This document shows positions 42,401 to 51,593 of a stretch of DNA of 60,000 bases, in pieces (positions within the stretch are counted from its first letter, which is position 1; each line of letters begins with the position of its first letter). The stretch spans positions 20,833,201 to 20,893,200 of the forward strand of contig NC_092670.1 in NCBI RefSeq assembly GCF_964355755.1. Direction: 5' to 3'. A program made the translations under genes and the position numbers. A model generated the notes under the pieces. The model was not told where the DNA came from and made no database searches. It saw only the letters and a program-made list of their open reading frames with translations. Source of the stretch: Antedon mediterranea (Eukaryota > Echinodermata > Crinoidea > Comatulida > Antedonidae).

Positions 42401-45400
42401 AAACGATCAAGTAGAAATTATTTAAAAAAAATTAAGTTTCATTACGTCTTGTTCACTGCTACTCTCTAAAAGTAACATATCATGGTCTTCATCAGCAACA
42501 GAAAAAACCTAGAGAAAAAATAAAATCATTTACCGATTACTTAATGTTAATGTTGTTGAATTTACATAGCCCTTTTAAAAATTAGGAGAGTGTCCCAAAG
42601 AGCTTAAAATAAAAAGGTGTTTGATGATAATCAAGAAGTGGCATCTGTTTTTAAATTTGAGAAAGAAAAGTTAGCTAATATGTCAAAGATTTTATTTATC
42701 TCAACTCAGTATTAATAATTGTATTTTTTTAAGATCTACAAAAGTACCACAAATTATACAAATATAGTAGAACCTGTCATTTGGGACACCCCTATTCAGG
42801 TTATAGGGAACACTTTCCTGTGAAATAAACAAGGGACAACATACGCTTTAAAGCTCAGGTACAAGCATGAATTTTAAATATAATATCTCGTTATTTGTAC
42901 ATAAATCAAATATTTGTAACAGAAATCAAGACAAAAAAACATGAATTTTCCTTAATATGGTCAAAATACAAATTTGGCAATATTCTGCCATAAAAACCAG
43001 GAAGACCTTTTTTCAGTAGTTAGGTAGTTAACCTAATGTAACAACATGTTTGGTGACTCCCTAGAAGGTGAAAAAAGATGGTGGATATACAGTGGATAAT
43101 TTCTGCTATAGCATGAAAATAAAATTATGAAGTTGAATAAAAATACCAGAAATGTAAAATTCAGGTTTTATTACCTATATTTAGTCATCTGATAACATTT
43201 TTTACTTTTTTACAGTTATTATAGCTTTTTAAAATGCCTCTCTATTTACAAAATTTGTGTACAAAAGAATAGAGATTTTACTGTGTAATTTGAACTATCC
43301 CCCCCACTGATAAGAAAGTGCTTATTTTCAACAAGCTTGTGTAACACAAATAAAATCCCAAAAATTATGAAACATAGGGGAAACTATAGATTGATAATTA
43401 TTGGAATGTATGATCAATAGACATTTTTTTCCCACACCTGGCCTTTAACATTCTCTTGAGGTATATATGTCACTTCATTAAATTGAGGTGACGCAACGGC
43501 GAGTTACACAGTGAGTTACACGGTGAGAGGTATATATTTTGCATAATGTTTTGTATTTAATTCATTTAATAAAGAAACATCTATACATTTATTTGAATTT
43601 GTACAAATATGAAAGTTGTTATAATCTGATACTGAAAGGAGCCTATTGCCATTATAACCTCGTATTCTAGATCAAAACAGTGGAAGCAATTAAAACCTCA
43701 TGATTTGCTTAGCATATTGGCACAGCTTAGGAAAGCGTTTCCTGTTATGAAAACATGTGAGGATTAACCAATCACATGTTAACATTTTAATTTATTTCTG
43801 CATGGTTGATAAGAAATAAAACATGAATAAATAAAGTTTGAAATATTGAATTACACACTAGCTTGCATCATATTAAACTTCTTGGACCAAATGGTTAATT
43901 TATAATGTGTTGAAATGTTCTATTCAGAAATATAATTAAAGATCTAACAATTTTGTTCCCTACTTTTGGGAGGACGGTACCTGGACCAATATATGATAAG
44001 CAGTGTTTTTAAAACCTGGCACGAGTTCACTTAATCTTGGCAATGCTTTTGAGTTACTTACATCTTTGACAAAATCAAAAAGGGTGTTTGACGCTACAAC
44101 TTCATCTTCAATGGTCATTCCAAGACGATTCTCAATTGTTGATAGTGAAACTTTGTACAAGATTTCATTCTGAAAATAAAATAATCAAACTATTATTATT
44201 ATAGACATAAAGTGGAGAAACTTGTTATTGAATCATGTGGCCAGGGCTTACAACTTATTTATAGCCATAAATTTGTCACAGCTTTTTAAGTTTTCTCTAT
44301 GACCATATAGTTCTAGTGGTAGACATTTCTCAATCTCAGATACTGTAAGGAACTCAAACTTGATGTCCAATCTATATATTTGGCTAGTGTGCACTTTAAA
44401 GAACGACCCACTTCATCTTTGTATTAAAGATTAGGGGATTAACTGCAATGTTCAGTATCATCTTAGCCCAGTTTCTACGGACATTAAGGAACACTTTGGG
44501 AGATGAAAATTGTTGTCCACCAGGCAATTCAGCCCAGTAGACTACAACAAGTCAGGTTATTTACATCAATTCCCTAAAATGACAGCCTTGGGAGAGTGAG
44601 TGAGTGGCAGAGCGGTTAAGACAGTGGAACCGTAATCACGTAGCCATAACAGACATCGGCAGGGGTTCGAGGCTCACTCACTCCATGGTTCTGGTGGTAG
44701 AACGAGTCTTCTCGGATAAGGACTATAAACCGTAGGTCCAGTGTTAGACTTGCTCCAAGTCTGTATTTATTGTCTTTTTTATGTCATTCCACCACACGTT
44801 TTGATTTTTGTCTGAGTATCCAAACTCAAGTAATACAACTATGAAACGCCATATGTGCAAAAATATTTATATTTTTACTAATATTAAGAAAAAACTCCGT
44901 CTGGAGCCCAGACTAGTCCAGTGTACACAACTTGCTTGTGTGCACTTTAAAGAACCTAGTACATCTTTCGAGACGAGTAGGGGGTTACCCCGGTGTACTA
45001 GTACATCACAGCCACTGATCACCAACTGGGCCCTCTGGGAGATCAGTCTTTGACTGAAGAGGTCACCCAGTATAAAGATAAAACAAACAAACAAACTTGG
45101 CCCTAATGTTCTGCTTTCTAGACACTAGATTCCAGAATGCATTGGTTACTCAACGTCGACTAGAAAACAGGCTTTAGTATATTGCATATCACAGCATAAT
45201 ATTATATATACAATACAAAATTAATTACATTTTAAAAAGAAAAATAATAAAAGGCTAGGTCTATAATTTATACAATATTAATGATGACATTGATATAATT
45301 ATACTGTACCATTTGGCTTTCATACACTTCTTCAGGCATCATTGTGTCTTTATAGTATTACTCCTTAATAACAAAGTACTGTATAGTACTGTACCCTTTT

Positions 45401-48400
45401 GATAGTTCCAATTCATTATTATTACATCTACTTTAAGAAAGTTACATATACCAAAAACTTTAAAAAAAACCCCAACAACATTTAGATCTTTAGATAGAAG
45501 AACAGAGTTCAGGAAAACTGTAAAGTTTACCTAGTTAGGGAAATACCCAAAAACTTTCACTGCTTCTTTTCAAGGAAAATGAATCTTTATTTACCTATGG
45601 GGATATTCCTCCTGCTGCTCAGCCGGTTTCATTGTGAAAGTAAATTCGACATTGTACTTATTACGCAAATTACTGTAGGCCTTAATTTTTAAATTAAGAA
45701 AGAATTATTCAATTATTTGTAGCCTTTAGCATTTGCGGTGAAGGTTACAATACTGTACAAAACATTATGTAAGAAATAAATTGAATCAAAACTCTTCTTT
45801 CTTATAGATGATAACAATATAAGAAAATTAGTTTTAAAATAAGATCAGCAAAGTATTACCAACACAAATTATCTAAAATGTTCAACTTTTAAAATAGCAT
45901 TTTACAAAAATAGTGTTTTAATTTAATTTGTCGATTGAAACAAAAAGTGTGGGGAACCATTTTTCAGTCGTCAAAACTAATTATTTGAACATACAGTGGG
46001 TTTTATAATTAATTTTACTCTATATACATTAGTACTGTACCCCAGCCATTCTTACTTCCTGGATAGATCTTATCCATCTACAGTATTTGAAAATTACAGC
46101 CTAACTTATGTAAAAATTAATTATTTTATTTCAACCACCTTTAAAGAGGTCAATGCTTCCAGTTTAGCCCAATGGGTTAACTGATATTCAGGGCCCTCTT
46201 TAAAGATATATTGTCCCCCAAAAACATGAAAAATGAAGATTAATTAAATCAGACTTTGAAAGTTAATCACTTCCATTGAAAAAAAAGGAAAACAATAATG
46301 TTTTCACTTATAAAATGACAAAATAAATTGTTAAATTCATCCAAAAATCCATTGGCAGCCAATTTGACCATTTTTTGCTTTAAATTACATTTTATTCGGG
46401 TAAATACATTTTTTTAATCATCCAATTTTTGGTCAAAGTGGATAACTATTATATTACAATAAAATGGAATATTTAAAAAAAAATGTTTTAAGAATTATTT
46501 TTTCAGGAAGACAATACATCTTTAACACAGTAAATACTGTATAGTATAAATATTGTTACTGGTCCTGTAAGTCTAATGTATATAATTATAATATAATACA
46601 AATACAACAAATACGTTTATTCATCACATCATAATGAAAACAAAATGATACTGTATGTAGTGTTTAAAAAAACCTTAAATGAAATTGGGTCTCAGGAAAC
46701 GAAGGAAGTTTGTACGAAATATACCCAAGATTACTTTAAAAATAATTCAAATTGGTTTTCTACTAGTAGTATACTTACACACACACAAAAAGACAAAAAG
46801 GAGGAAGACCAAAAAATAGACAAGCTAATTATTTACAAACATGTATTCAGTTTTTTTAAATTGCATAGTTTTACTGTGGTAGCTGCAATAAAATGTTAAT
46901 TAGCTCTACACATCTACCTATAACCTGTAATACTAATAGCAAGATTAAAGTATTTCCTATATAAAAAAAAAACAGGAAATGTTATCCGAATATTATTTTT
47001 CAAAATCCATGCTATTATTAATCTGAAGGAAAAATCTGTTCTGGATAGCAGTAGTGGGAACATACATTTATTGTGATTGACTTACTTCACATCGTAATTT
47101 ATTCATACTGTATGATACTGTACAGTACAATTCGTTTAAATTGCATGTTAGTTAACCAGGATTACACATATTAATTTACAGTAATCATTCATAGGGAAAA
47201 GGCTATAGAGGATGGGAATATCCCAGGGAATTTGCAGGGACTTTTGGCTAAAAATAACTTCGAAAGTTGTCGATGGTCTAAAGCTCTGTCTACACTATCA
47301 AACTATTAGACAAAATAAAGGTATGATGTGCTCAAATACTGTATGGTAGTGATATGCTCAAACATAGTGATATGACATCACAAAGCATATACGGGCACAT
47401 TACATTTTTTGTAACATAAAGTTTGATAGTATAGACAGAGCTTAATGTATTAAACTGATTAACCACATGACTTAACATTTTATGATATCTGATATCAACC
47501 AGCTTCCCAGAAAAATTCATATTCCATCTGGGATTATCCAAGTTTAAATGTAGTAATCCATCTGGGAATATACTCTAGGGAAGATAATAATATTTTAAAT
47601 TTAACCCTAAAAATCTTACCTCTTTTTTGGTCCACCTAAGGAGCTTATTATTCCCATCAGCATCATCTCCATCCTGATCATGTGACAACACATGCACATC
47701 TTCATAATGATCATCTTCCTATACAAAAAAAACCAGAAAACATGGTACAGTACTGTGTAAGTGCTTTTGCATTAATTAAAAGCATTACTGCAGTAATTAC
47801 AATCTTTTACTGAATTTACATTTCAATTACAGTAGTTATCCTACTTTAAGCTATATATACAGTATTTTTTAATAATCTGTGAATACCATATTAAAATTCA
47901 ATATTTACTGCAGTATTTACAGTAAACTAACAATAGCACAGTAGCAATCTTTTTTATACACCTATTTAAACACCAATGAGCAACTTAATATTTTAATATG
48001 AAACCACACTTACCACATAAATGTGAGACAGCAGTAAATAATAATAACTTTATATGTTGTATTACTGTACATAGTACTAAGTTTTAACGATGAATAATGT
48101 CTGTAATATATTGAAATCATATCCTGATGTAGGCAGATGCTACTAGACAAAACAATTAATTTAGTTTATTTAAAGGATAGTAATTGTTATGTACCTGTGT
48201 GTCATGTGAATCTAGTCGGTTCCTATTTTCCTGTTTATCCTGTAATGCTGAGTATGTCTCAAAGAAGTTTCCGTCCGCAGCATTGATCCTGTACAGTAGG
48301 ACAAAAACAAATTTGACTTTTAAAATAACTAACAGGGTGTGTCTTAGTCTGGGTTCCAGACGGAGTTTTGTCTTAATATTAGTAAAAAGATAAATATTTT

Positions 48401-50628
48401 GGCACATATGGCGTTTCATACGTATACTACTTGATTTTGGATACTCCGTCTGGAGAAACACGCACAAGTCACGTGGTTTGACACCAAGAATTCTTGGTGC
48501 ATACGATTATCCGGTTGACTAGTTTCAGCTGCATGCGATTGGCTACTCACTCGTACACTGTTTTAATATTCATATTTCAGAATTTCAAAGACTCAACAAC
48601 AAAGATGATGCGCATGCGCTATGTTACATTTAGACAATGTGTACTTGAGTACATTTATGAAAGTTTCTGAAGGCTAGAAATTATTTTATATGCCTAGTAG
48701 TCTGGTAAACATTTGATGGGATTTTTCCCAAGGACATGAAAACTCGTCTTGATATGATAAGCTAGCTTCTCCGCATATCAAACATTGAATGGATCATTCA
48801 TTACGCGGAGATAATTTTGATTTAATTCCCACCCAGACCCTGTCCTGTTCGAATTACCTCCTGTTCTGTGTGGTGGTGGTGTAGCCCTGTTGTTGTGTGC
48901 CGCCGGTGGTGGTATGTAGGCCTACTTTATTGGCGTTTTATTTGGCAGGTCATACGTGCGAATTGAGTAGGACCTACGAAAGAGGCCTAGGCCAAGGACT
49001 AAACAATTAATAAACAAAACAACTTGGCATTACGATTTTATATTTCAACAGTCTCGATCGTACATTCAGCACTGTACGTACTCGATCTTTTTCATTTTGA
49101 AACAAAATGATCATTGGTTGATTCGAAATCCATATTTACATACCGCCCGCCCCATATAGCCAAATACGGTATGATAAACTACGTCATTCTTATCGGACGT
49201 TTGCGGTCTGCAAATCGATTTCTATACGTGTTTCACAAGTCTGTATTTTCAGACAAAAATCGCGGTCGAAATAAAAACAAATAAATAAAAAAAAAGAAGA
49301 TAATACAGACTTGGGGCAAGTCTAGGTGTGTCTATACAATTTTGAAAGAATCACAACCAGACAGTTTAGGTGGTGAAAAATATGAAAGTCAGCCTTGCAA
49401 CACTATTTTAAAACAATGGAACAAAAATATTCTTAGTTTTTGACACAAGTAGTTTAATTGAACTGACTCAAAAAGAAATACAGGTAGGCCTACTGTGGTT
49501 AGGTTAAGGTTTTTTTGAAGTGGTCTTTAATATATCTGTTGTATATATCTATAGATGTAGAGTGAGCTTGTTTCTTTTGTATAAATATATTATAAATAGT
49601 TTTGGAGGTTTGAACAAAAAGGTTCCCTTTTCAAACTAGAGACAGTAGCAGAGGTGATGATATGGAAAAAAAGCCCTTATTTTGTTGAAAAACAGAACCC
49701 CATGTAAAAATCCTGGCTACGGGCCTGTTGCCTGTTGCAATATCTCCTTGGAATTGAAAATGAATTATCATTTGTTGAATTGATTCCAATTTTTGGTCAA
49801 GGCTATTCCTGTGGTAGAAAGCGCTGCCTACAAATATACTGTTAATTAATTATTATCAGGCCTGTCATTTGTAAAAACCACATGCAATTTATAATTGGTG
49901 GCCAATCACATGGGTGGGGAACATTAAAGGGACTCCTTTGTAGACAATCAAATAGCTTCTTGGAGGGTCATCATATAAAACTGTAAAAAGAATGGCATTA
50001 AGTACTGTAAGTATACAGCAAAGCCTGGTAAAAAAAAGGGCAGAAAAATTGTATTCATGAAAAAAAAAAGGATGTTTATTTCGATTAATTTTGAATACAA
50101 TTGTATTAAATATATTATTTATGTCAGGCCTAGCTAGGTTATAGGCCCTAGCTAGGACTAGGTACCACTTTCATTGTTTGTGTTTACAATAACAACATGA
50201 CACAGCAGGGCAAAGTCCAATACAGGGCATTGTACAGACGGCCTAGCCCTAGTATCTATACCGGATGCATCTTCCCGCAAACCGGATGGGGAGAAGCTTC
50301 TGCAGCCGGCCGATCCATGACACATTGACAGGCCTAAATCTTCAGAAGATTTTGCGACATAACAAGAACATAAATCTTACCTATCATTACTATAATTTGA
50401 TGACAAAACTGTAATATCTTTCTCGGGCCTTGGATCTACTATTGACAAAATCATTGTCGATCTCTTCCTAGCCCCACTTCGTAACATTTTTTTATGGTGG
50501 TTTATTCGAGACCTGATCTGATTCCGTGTTTTGTAAAGTCTTCCTCGCACATTGCATACCGACCGCCTGGCTGCTTTTCGGAGCGCGTAGGCCGTATTGA
50601 AATCTATTGTTATTGTTGTGTAATTCAT
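18199..50628 (-). CDS. BAIAP3: BAI1-associated protein 3 orthologue (C2-MUN-C2), 29 exons
   Basis: A Munc13-family protein of 1,240 predicted residues (human BAIAP3 is about 1,190). In mammals the family primes or traffics vesicles through SNARE binding. Exons in transcript order: 50381-50628, 48195-48288, 47620-47718, 44062-44169, 42446-42508, 42216-42282, 40559-40826, 40067-40111, 39825-39987, 39255-39359, 38656-38870, 38155-38293, 37229-37350, 36608-36698, 34966-35172, 33937-34085, 33435-33558, 33127-33195, 32849-32923, 32611-32712, 31760-32044, 31119-31198, 24659-24725, 20185-20226, 19745-19900, 19385-19505, 19164-19284, 18753-18940, 18199-18308. All junctions are GT-AG and in phase; the total is 3,723 nt. 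Domains: N-terminal leader (1-204), C2A (about 205-420), MUN/MHD (about 421-1061), C2B (about 1062-1204). NEILYKV, KDPNGFSDPY and RYFKQIVHNA favour BAIAP3 over UNC13D. The ATG at 50626-50628 is the first in-frame one. Confidence 0.92.
18537..18660. mobile_element. Inverted-repeat element, GTCTACAC family, copy 1
   Basis: It starts AGCTTTGTCTTCATTATCAA and ends TTGATAGTGTAGACAGGGCT. The inside has CACTACCATATTTGGGCACA. About 124 bp with imperfect terminal inverted repeats; no coding capacity. Confidence 0.7.
20339..20381. repeat. Perfect 17-bp inverted repeat (hairpin)
   Basis: GTATTACCATAGAGATA (20339-20355) and TATCTCTATGGTAATAC (20365-20381) are exact reverse complements around a 9-base spacer. 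It lies in an intron 26 bp before a GTCTACAC-family element. Confidence 0.85.
20407..20545. mobile_element. Inverted-repeat element, GTCTACAC family, copy 2
   Basis: It begins AGACTCTGTCTACACTATCA and ends GTTTGATAGTGTAGAGCTT, with internal CACTACTACCATATTTGGAC. About 139 bp, non-coding. Confidence 0.75.
21286..21375 (-). CDS. Candidate cassette exon c in the BAIAP3 MHD2 region
   Basis: A 90-nt, phase-0 segment with an acceptor after AATGTAG and a donor GTAGAC. It encodes GEIGECLVLSKYG followed by RRFIFEKMTQIYSGNKQ. An internal alternative acceptor (TGTTTAG) exists but would change phase. It is the most protein-like of the three candidates. Confidence 0.38.
22403..22456 (-). CDS. Candidate cassette exon b in the BAIAP3 MHD2 region
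   Basis: A 54-nt, phase-0 segment with acceptor TTTGTAG and donor GTAGAC. It encodes IKSKSLKLRKSSTSKEEQ, basic and Ser-rich. It would extend the MHD2 inter-helix linker by 18 residues. Confidence 0.35.
22587..22725. mobile_element. Inverted-repeat element, GTCTACAC family, copy 3
   Basis: It begins TGCTGTCTACACTATCAAAA and ends GTTTGATAGTGTTGACAGAG. It has internal AAATATGGTAGTGATATG and CATATATGGCCACATCAC. A full-length, about 139-bp copy with TTAAG-like flanks. Confidence 0.8.
23174..23236 (-). CDS. Candidate cassette exon a in the BAIAP3 MHD2 region
   Basis: A 63-nt, phase-0 open segment with an acceptor after CAATTCAG and a donor GTAGAC. It encodes VLKSTITDYTKKKIGALPTM plus one Lys. It lies between exons 23 and 24 and would add 21 residues in frame. 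BAIAP3 homologues do not need it, so it is either an alternative exon or a chance match. Its acceptor half is the first unit of a tandem array. Confidence 0.35.
23201..23975. repeat. 134-bp tandem array, six copies
   Basis: Copies start with CTTTGGTGTAATCAC at about 23203, 23341, 23475, 23609, 23743 and 23875. Each contains GGTACCAAGGCTATGACCAT and GAAATGAAACACAAAGAAAC. The first copy overlaps candidate cassette exon a; later copies carry degenerate versions of the same exon edge. Confidence 0.88.
24730..25060. other. GC-richer intronic segment with a short ORF
   Basis: Holds a 72-codon + strand ORF (24795-25013, starting MCCELIVKPL) with no recognisable similarity and no splice context. Its base composition is richer in GC than its surroundings. 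It borders the foldback element and may be part of the same insertion. Confidence 0.3.
25061..25216. mobile_element. Foldback element with ~75-bp arms
   Basis: The left arm starts at AATAATGAATGTTTTG (25061) and the right arm ends at 25216. The reverse complement of the right arm matches the left arm with only a few mismatches, around a very short loop near 25140. The sequence would form a long hairpin. It lies immediately upstream of the LINE. Confidence 0.85.
25326..26048 (+). CDS. LINE ORF1 protein (coiled coil plus RRM-like)
   Basis: An intact 240-codon ORF starting MPSKAVLDVL. Residues about 40-100 form a probable coiled coil (KLKPLFDRLDQGETRISELE). Then come LEQYSRRNSLRIYGV, DIDRSHRVGR, RPRAILVKL and SGVSIHEDLTKTR. 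These match the L1-ORF1p-like nucleic-acid-binding layout found in many invertebrate LINEs. It would package element RNA. No stop or frameshift was seen. Confidence 0.85.
   Translation: MPSKAVLDVLASAELSKLISDSISTALTGPAFRATMKAILDEVFNEKMEAKLKPLFDRLDQGETRISELEDITKSVPTHNTVISELELKIRRQDSLIDDLEQYSRRNSLRIYGVKESDAENTDNVVSDICNVKLGIKCCIGDIDRSHRVGRKNSDRPRAILVKLVSYNLRNKIITSRKKLKGSGVSIHEDLTKTRSDFLHRVYTHQNVSRSWSSGGRIYATFTNRGTTVTALIKSLDQLG
26203..26510 (+). repeat. ~108-bp repeat, three copies, between LINE ORFs
   Basis: Three imperfect copies contain CTGTATTAGCATATTAGTGT, GAATTCCGTATTTG and CTGTACCACCTTTTGATATT. The third is shorter and more divergent. Confidence 0.8.
26647..29715 (+). pseudogene. LINE ORF2: endonuclease-reverse transcriptase with two stops
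   Basis: The frame encodes an AP-type endonuclease (HFNSRSLQRN, GSETWLD, GGGVGIYVHE, LLGDFNIDL, TLLDHIHTNE, ATDHLPVF). A reverse transcriptase follows (KAPGLDGFN, NYRPISILSIFSKLFER, DLSKAFDTIDHNLL, CGVPQGSLLGPLLF, YADDTTILY). The catalytic YADD is intact. A TAA at 29176-29178 cuts off the C-terminal part after 843 codons, and a second TAA lies in frame at 29509-29511. The frame otherwise continues to a TGA at 29713. There is no RNase H domain. The copy is therefore probably unable to make full-length protein. Confidence 0.88.
29716..30846 (+). other. LINE 3' region with duplicated segment and tail
   Basis: A TA/TG-rich microsatellite (about 30380-30510) separates two copies of a segment of about 170 bp or more (about 30206-30370 and 30532-30700). 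The segment is marked by GTTCTTTGCCTGATTTG, AATAGTCTATATAGGCTATA and TTTCAGTATATC. The end has AATAAATG (30812) and (TTGAA)n. Confidence 0.7.
31502..31693. mobile_element. CAGTGGC-terminated element, copy 1
   Basis: It begins CAGTGGCTTAACGCAGAGG and ends CATTACGACACTG, imperfect terminal inverted repeats. The inside holds GGAGGCCTCGGG and AGGGGCCCCCATAAG. Non-coding, about 190 bp. Confidence 0.7.
32090..32206. mobile_element. Inverted-repeat element, GTCTACAC family, copy 4 (truncated)
   Basis: Ends CTAGTTTGATAGTGTTGACA and carries the internal CACTACTATATTTGGGCAT, but the left terminus is missing. It starts about 46 bp downstream (in transcription) of the exon 21 acceptor. Confidence 0.65.
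33003..33062. mobile_element. GGGACAC-family fragment
   Basis: Contains GGGACACTTTCAGAACC and TCCTTTTAATAGAAGCG, related to the edges of the 17037-18046 element. Fragmentary. Confidence 0.4.
33600..33810 (+). other. Possible decayed LINE 3' coding remnant
   Basis: A GC-richer patch whose + strand reading gives pieces such as RKRRWEDLW and ETYRQPSWSPSDD interrupted by stops. This is loosely like the C-terminal tail of some LINE proteins. The evidence is weak. Confidence 0.2.
34375..34605. mobile_element. GGGACAC-family element with nested CAGTGG insertion
   Basis: Starts GGTAGGACCTCTATTAAG and ends TTAATAGGGGTTCTACTGTA, which are inverted relatives, with AAGGGGACACACACC inside. A fragment of the CAGTGG family (34509-34576: GGGGCCCCTGGGTTTAGCCA and CACCACTGG) sits within it, so the second element inserted into the first. 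Confidence 0.6.
34621..34902. repeat. 47-bp G-rich minisatellite, six copies
   Basis: Six almost identical 47-bp units begin at 34621, 34668, 34715, 34762, 34809 and 34856. Each reads AGGGAGGGGATGGGAATGGG followed by TGTGTCTGTACATGTTTCT. Four G-runs of three or more per unit fit a G-quadruplex motif on the + strand. The array lies 64 bp from exon 15, in intron 15. Confidence 0.92.
35879..36024. mobile_element. Inverted-repeat element, GTCTACAC family, copy 5
   Basis: It begins AGCTCTGTCTACTAGTTTGA and ends GTTTGATAGTGTAGACAG, with two internal copies of CAAATATGGTAGTGATAT. About 146 bp. Confidence 0.78.
37523..37655. mobile_element. Inverted-repeat element, GTCTACAC family, copy 6
   Basis: It begins TTAAGCTCTGTCTACACTAC and ends ATGATAGTGTAGAAAGAG, with internal ATATGGTAGTAATATG and ATATGGGCACATCACA. 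Confidence 0.75.
37676..37735. mobile_element. GGGACAC-family fragment
   Basis: AGGGACACTTTGTTTGGACC followed by GGGAATTCTACTC resembles the right end of the 17037-18046 element. Confidence 0.45.
38037..38126. mobile_element. Inverted-repeat element, GTCTACAC family, copy 7 (short)
   Basis: A 90-bp internally deleted copy: GGCTCTGTCTACACTACCAA to CAGTGTAGACAGAGCTTAA, with two TATGGTAGTGAT motifs between. It ends 29 bp from exon 12. Confidence 0.75.
38350..38610. repeat. Degenerate ~28-bp tandem repeat
   Basis: About nine imperfect copies of a unit like ATTCATCCAGGGTACCTA lie in intron 11. Two adjacent copies (GAGAATTTATCCAGGGTACC) are nearly identical. Confidence 0.75.
38915..39200 (+). mobile_element. 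Degenerate SINE copy (related to 44590-45090)
   Basis: Shares CCATAGGTTCAGTGT, GATGAGTAGGGGGTTACC, GTGTACTAGT and TTTGACTGAAGAGGTCACCC with the better preserved SINE. The tRNA-like head is not recognisable here. Confidence 0.65.
39392..39790. repeat. Polypyrimidine minisatellite in BAIAP3 intron 9
   Basis: About twelve copies of a 28-36 bp unit like CCTCTTCCCACAACCTTTCC, almost purely C/T on the + strand and hence G/A on the transcribed-sense (-) strand. Overlapping antisense ORFs of Gly/Arg/Glu repeats come from the repeat, not from a gene. It ends 35 bp from exon 9. Confidence 0.88.
40297..40480. mobile_element. CAGTGGC-terminated element, copy 2
   Basis: CAGTGGCATAACGTAGAGAC at the left, GCCGTTATGACATTG at the right. 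It shares TTGGAGGCCTCGGG and CAGGGGCCCCTGGG with the copies at 31502 and 34509. Confidence 0.7.
41024..41155. repeat. 44-bp tandem repeat, three copies
   Basis: Units at 41024, 41068 and 41112 each contain AAATTTGTTTGTTTTAGTTA then GACCTATAGGGC. One base (CATATC vs CCTATC) distinguishes the first copy. Confidence 0.9.
42765..42840. mobile_element. GGGACAC-family fragment
   Basis: Contains TAGTAGAACCTGTCATTTGG and GACACCCCTATTCAGG, then AGGGAACACTTTCC; related to the 17037-18046 and 34375-34605 elements. Confidence 0.5.
44590..45092 (+). mobile_element. tRNA-derived SINE with nested insertion
   Basis: The head is tRNA-like with a class II (Leu/Ser-type) look. GAGTGAGTG and CACTCACTC pair as the acceptor stem, GTGGCAGAGCGGTTAAGAC is an A box and GGGGTTCGAGGC a B box. 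The body has CCGTAGGTCCAGTGT, GTGCACTTTAAAGAACC and GGGGGTTACCCCGGTGT. The tail is AAACAAACAAACAAAC. A ~95-bp CCGTCTGGA-type element (about 44808-44905) interrupts the body. Confidence 0.8.
44808..44905. mobile_element. CCGTCTGG-terminated element nested in SINE
   Basis: Runs from GTCTGAGTATCCAAACTCAA to AACTCCGTCTGGAGCC, with ATGAAACGCCATATGTGC inside. The same sequence occurs in the opposite orientation at 48349-48455. Confidence 0.65.
47281..47444. mobile_element. Inverted-repeat element, GTCTACAC family, copy 8
   Basis: It begins AAGCTCTGTCTACACTATCA and ends GATAGTATAGACAGAGCTTA, the most symmetrical copy. It has internal TATGGTAGTGATATG and CATATACGGGCACAT. Flanking TTAA-like bases suggest a TTAA-type target. 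Confidence 0.8.
48349..48455. mobile_element. CCGTCTGG-terminated element, second copy
   Basis: Terminal inverted repeats TCCAGACGGAGT and ACTCCGTCTGGA surround about 85 bp containing GCACATATGGCGTTTCATAC. Matches 44808-44905 in reverse. Perfect 12-bp termini make it a good MITE candidate. Confidence 0.8.
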
Positions 50629-51593
50629 CTTTACCACCAATCACGTACAACTTCCTTAAAAAACTTTATAAACAATAAAAAGTTTCGTTCTATTTTGGTA
50701 GCTGCGTTCAGTAAAACCCAGAACTAAAACCAAATTACTTTTACTCTCGATTCATCAGAAGAAAATTAAAACAGTTTCACTTTTGTAATTCCAAGTATAG
50801 CAAAACAATACTAGAATTGTATACTTTTGCATCGTTCGTAGTCAGTGCAATGAGGCGATGCTGTATCATCTACTGACTGTATACGTTTCAATATTTCTCT
50901 CAAAATGTGAATATAATTTATTATTATTTGGTGAGTCATATAATTTCCTGGCTCATGTCAAGTTCATACTTAAAGAATTTAAATCAACCATGCGTACCTA
51001 GAGAAAAAAATCAGGACGTGTAAAGACAGTCGGGACTCAATTATACTCTATTTAATTGATAATGTGATAATGTTAAAAAAAATAGTGATATTGTACTTCT
51101 TTTCTTTTTTGGGACACAGGTTGATATAAAACTAAAATCCCCAACTCAGAAGATTAAGTTAAATTAGTCATCACCTCTCTCATATGATCGAGAAGACGGT
51201 GATCGACTACACATTAGATCAACGTGTTTGATAATGATATATAATGTGTGATAAGTGTTATCTAGTGCATGGACCATTAGGCAAACACATTTAAGACATA
51301 GATATACTTACATATGATAATTCGTCAATGTAAAGACATTTTCGGAGGAAAAATGCAAATTTCCTTGGCAAGATAAGAGATTATCATTTTGAACGCTTTT
51401 ACGAAACCTATCAATATACGGCTATACTTATAAAAATCTTTAAAATACTAAAAAAACATTGATGCCGGATTAAAAGTGCGTATTATGTTTGAAACATAAA
51501 ATGTAAATAAAATTGATTTGGGTCTTAATCTCCCAATGTGTTGATAACAATGTATATGAGTGAGAGAATGTCTAAAGATAACATGTCTTTGTA

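Larger units (their letters stand above)
42446..50628 (-). other. BAIAP3: BAIAP3 N-terminal exons 1-5
   Basis: Exon 1 (50381-50628) starts MNYTTITIDFNTAY and has an Arg/Lys-rich stretch. Exon 2 (48195-48288) encodes INAADGNFFETYSALQDK. Exon 3 (47620-47718) is acidic (EDDHYEDVHVLSHDQ). Exon 4 (44062-44169) gives NEILYKVSLSTIENRLG and exon 5 (42446-42508) VFSVADEDHDMLLLES; together they match the helical region that precedes C2A in BAIAP3. The intron between exons 3 and 4 (44170-47619) holds the SINE and MITE described separately and otherwise AT-rich sequence. Exons 1-3 have weaker family similarity but consistent phases. Confidence 0.82.

Noticed and set aside
45597-45682. Possible BAIAP3 exon KAYSNLRNKYNVEFTF
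   Set aside because: Splice-like sites are present, but joining to exon 4 would break the phase (ends in CATAG), while exon 3 (47620-47718) joins exon 4 directly in frame.
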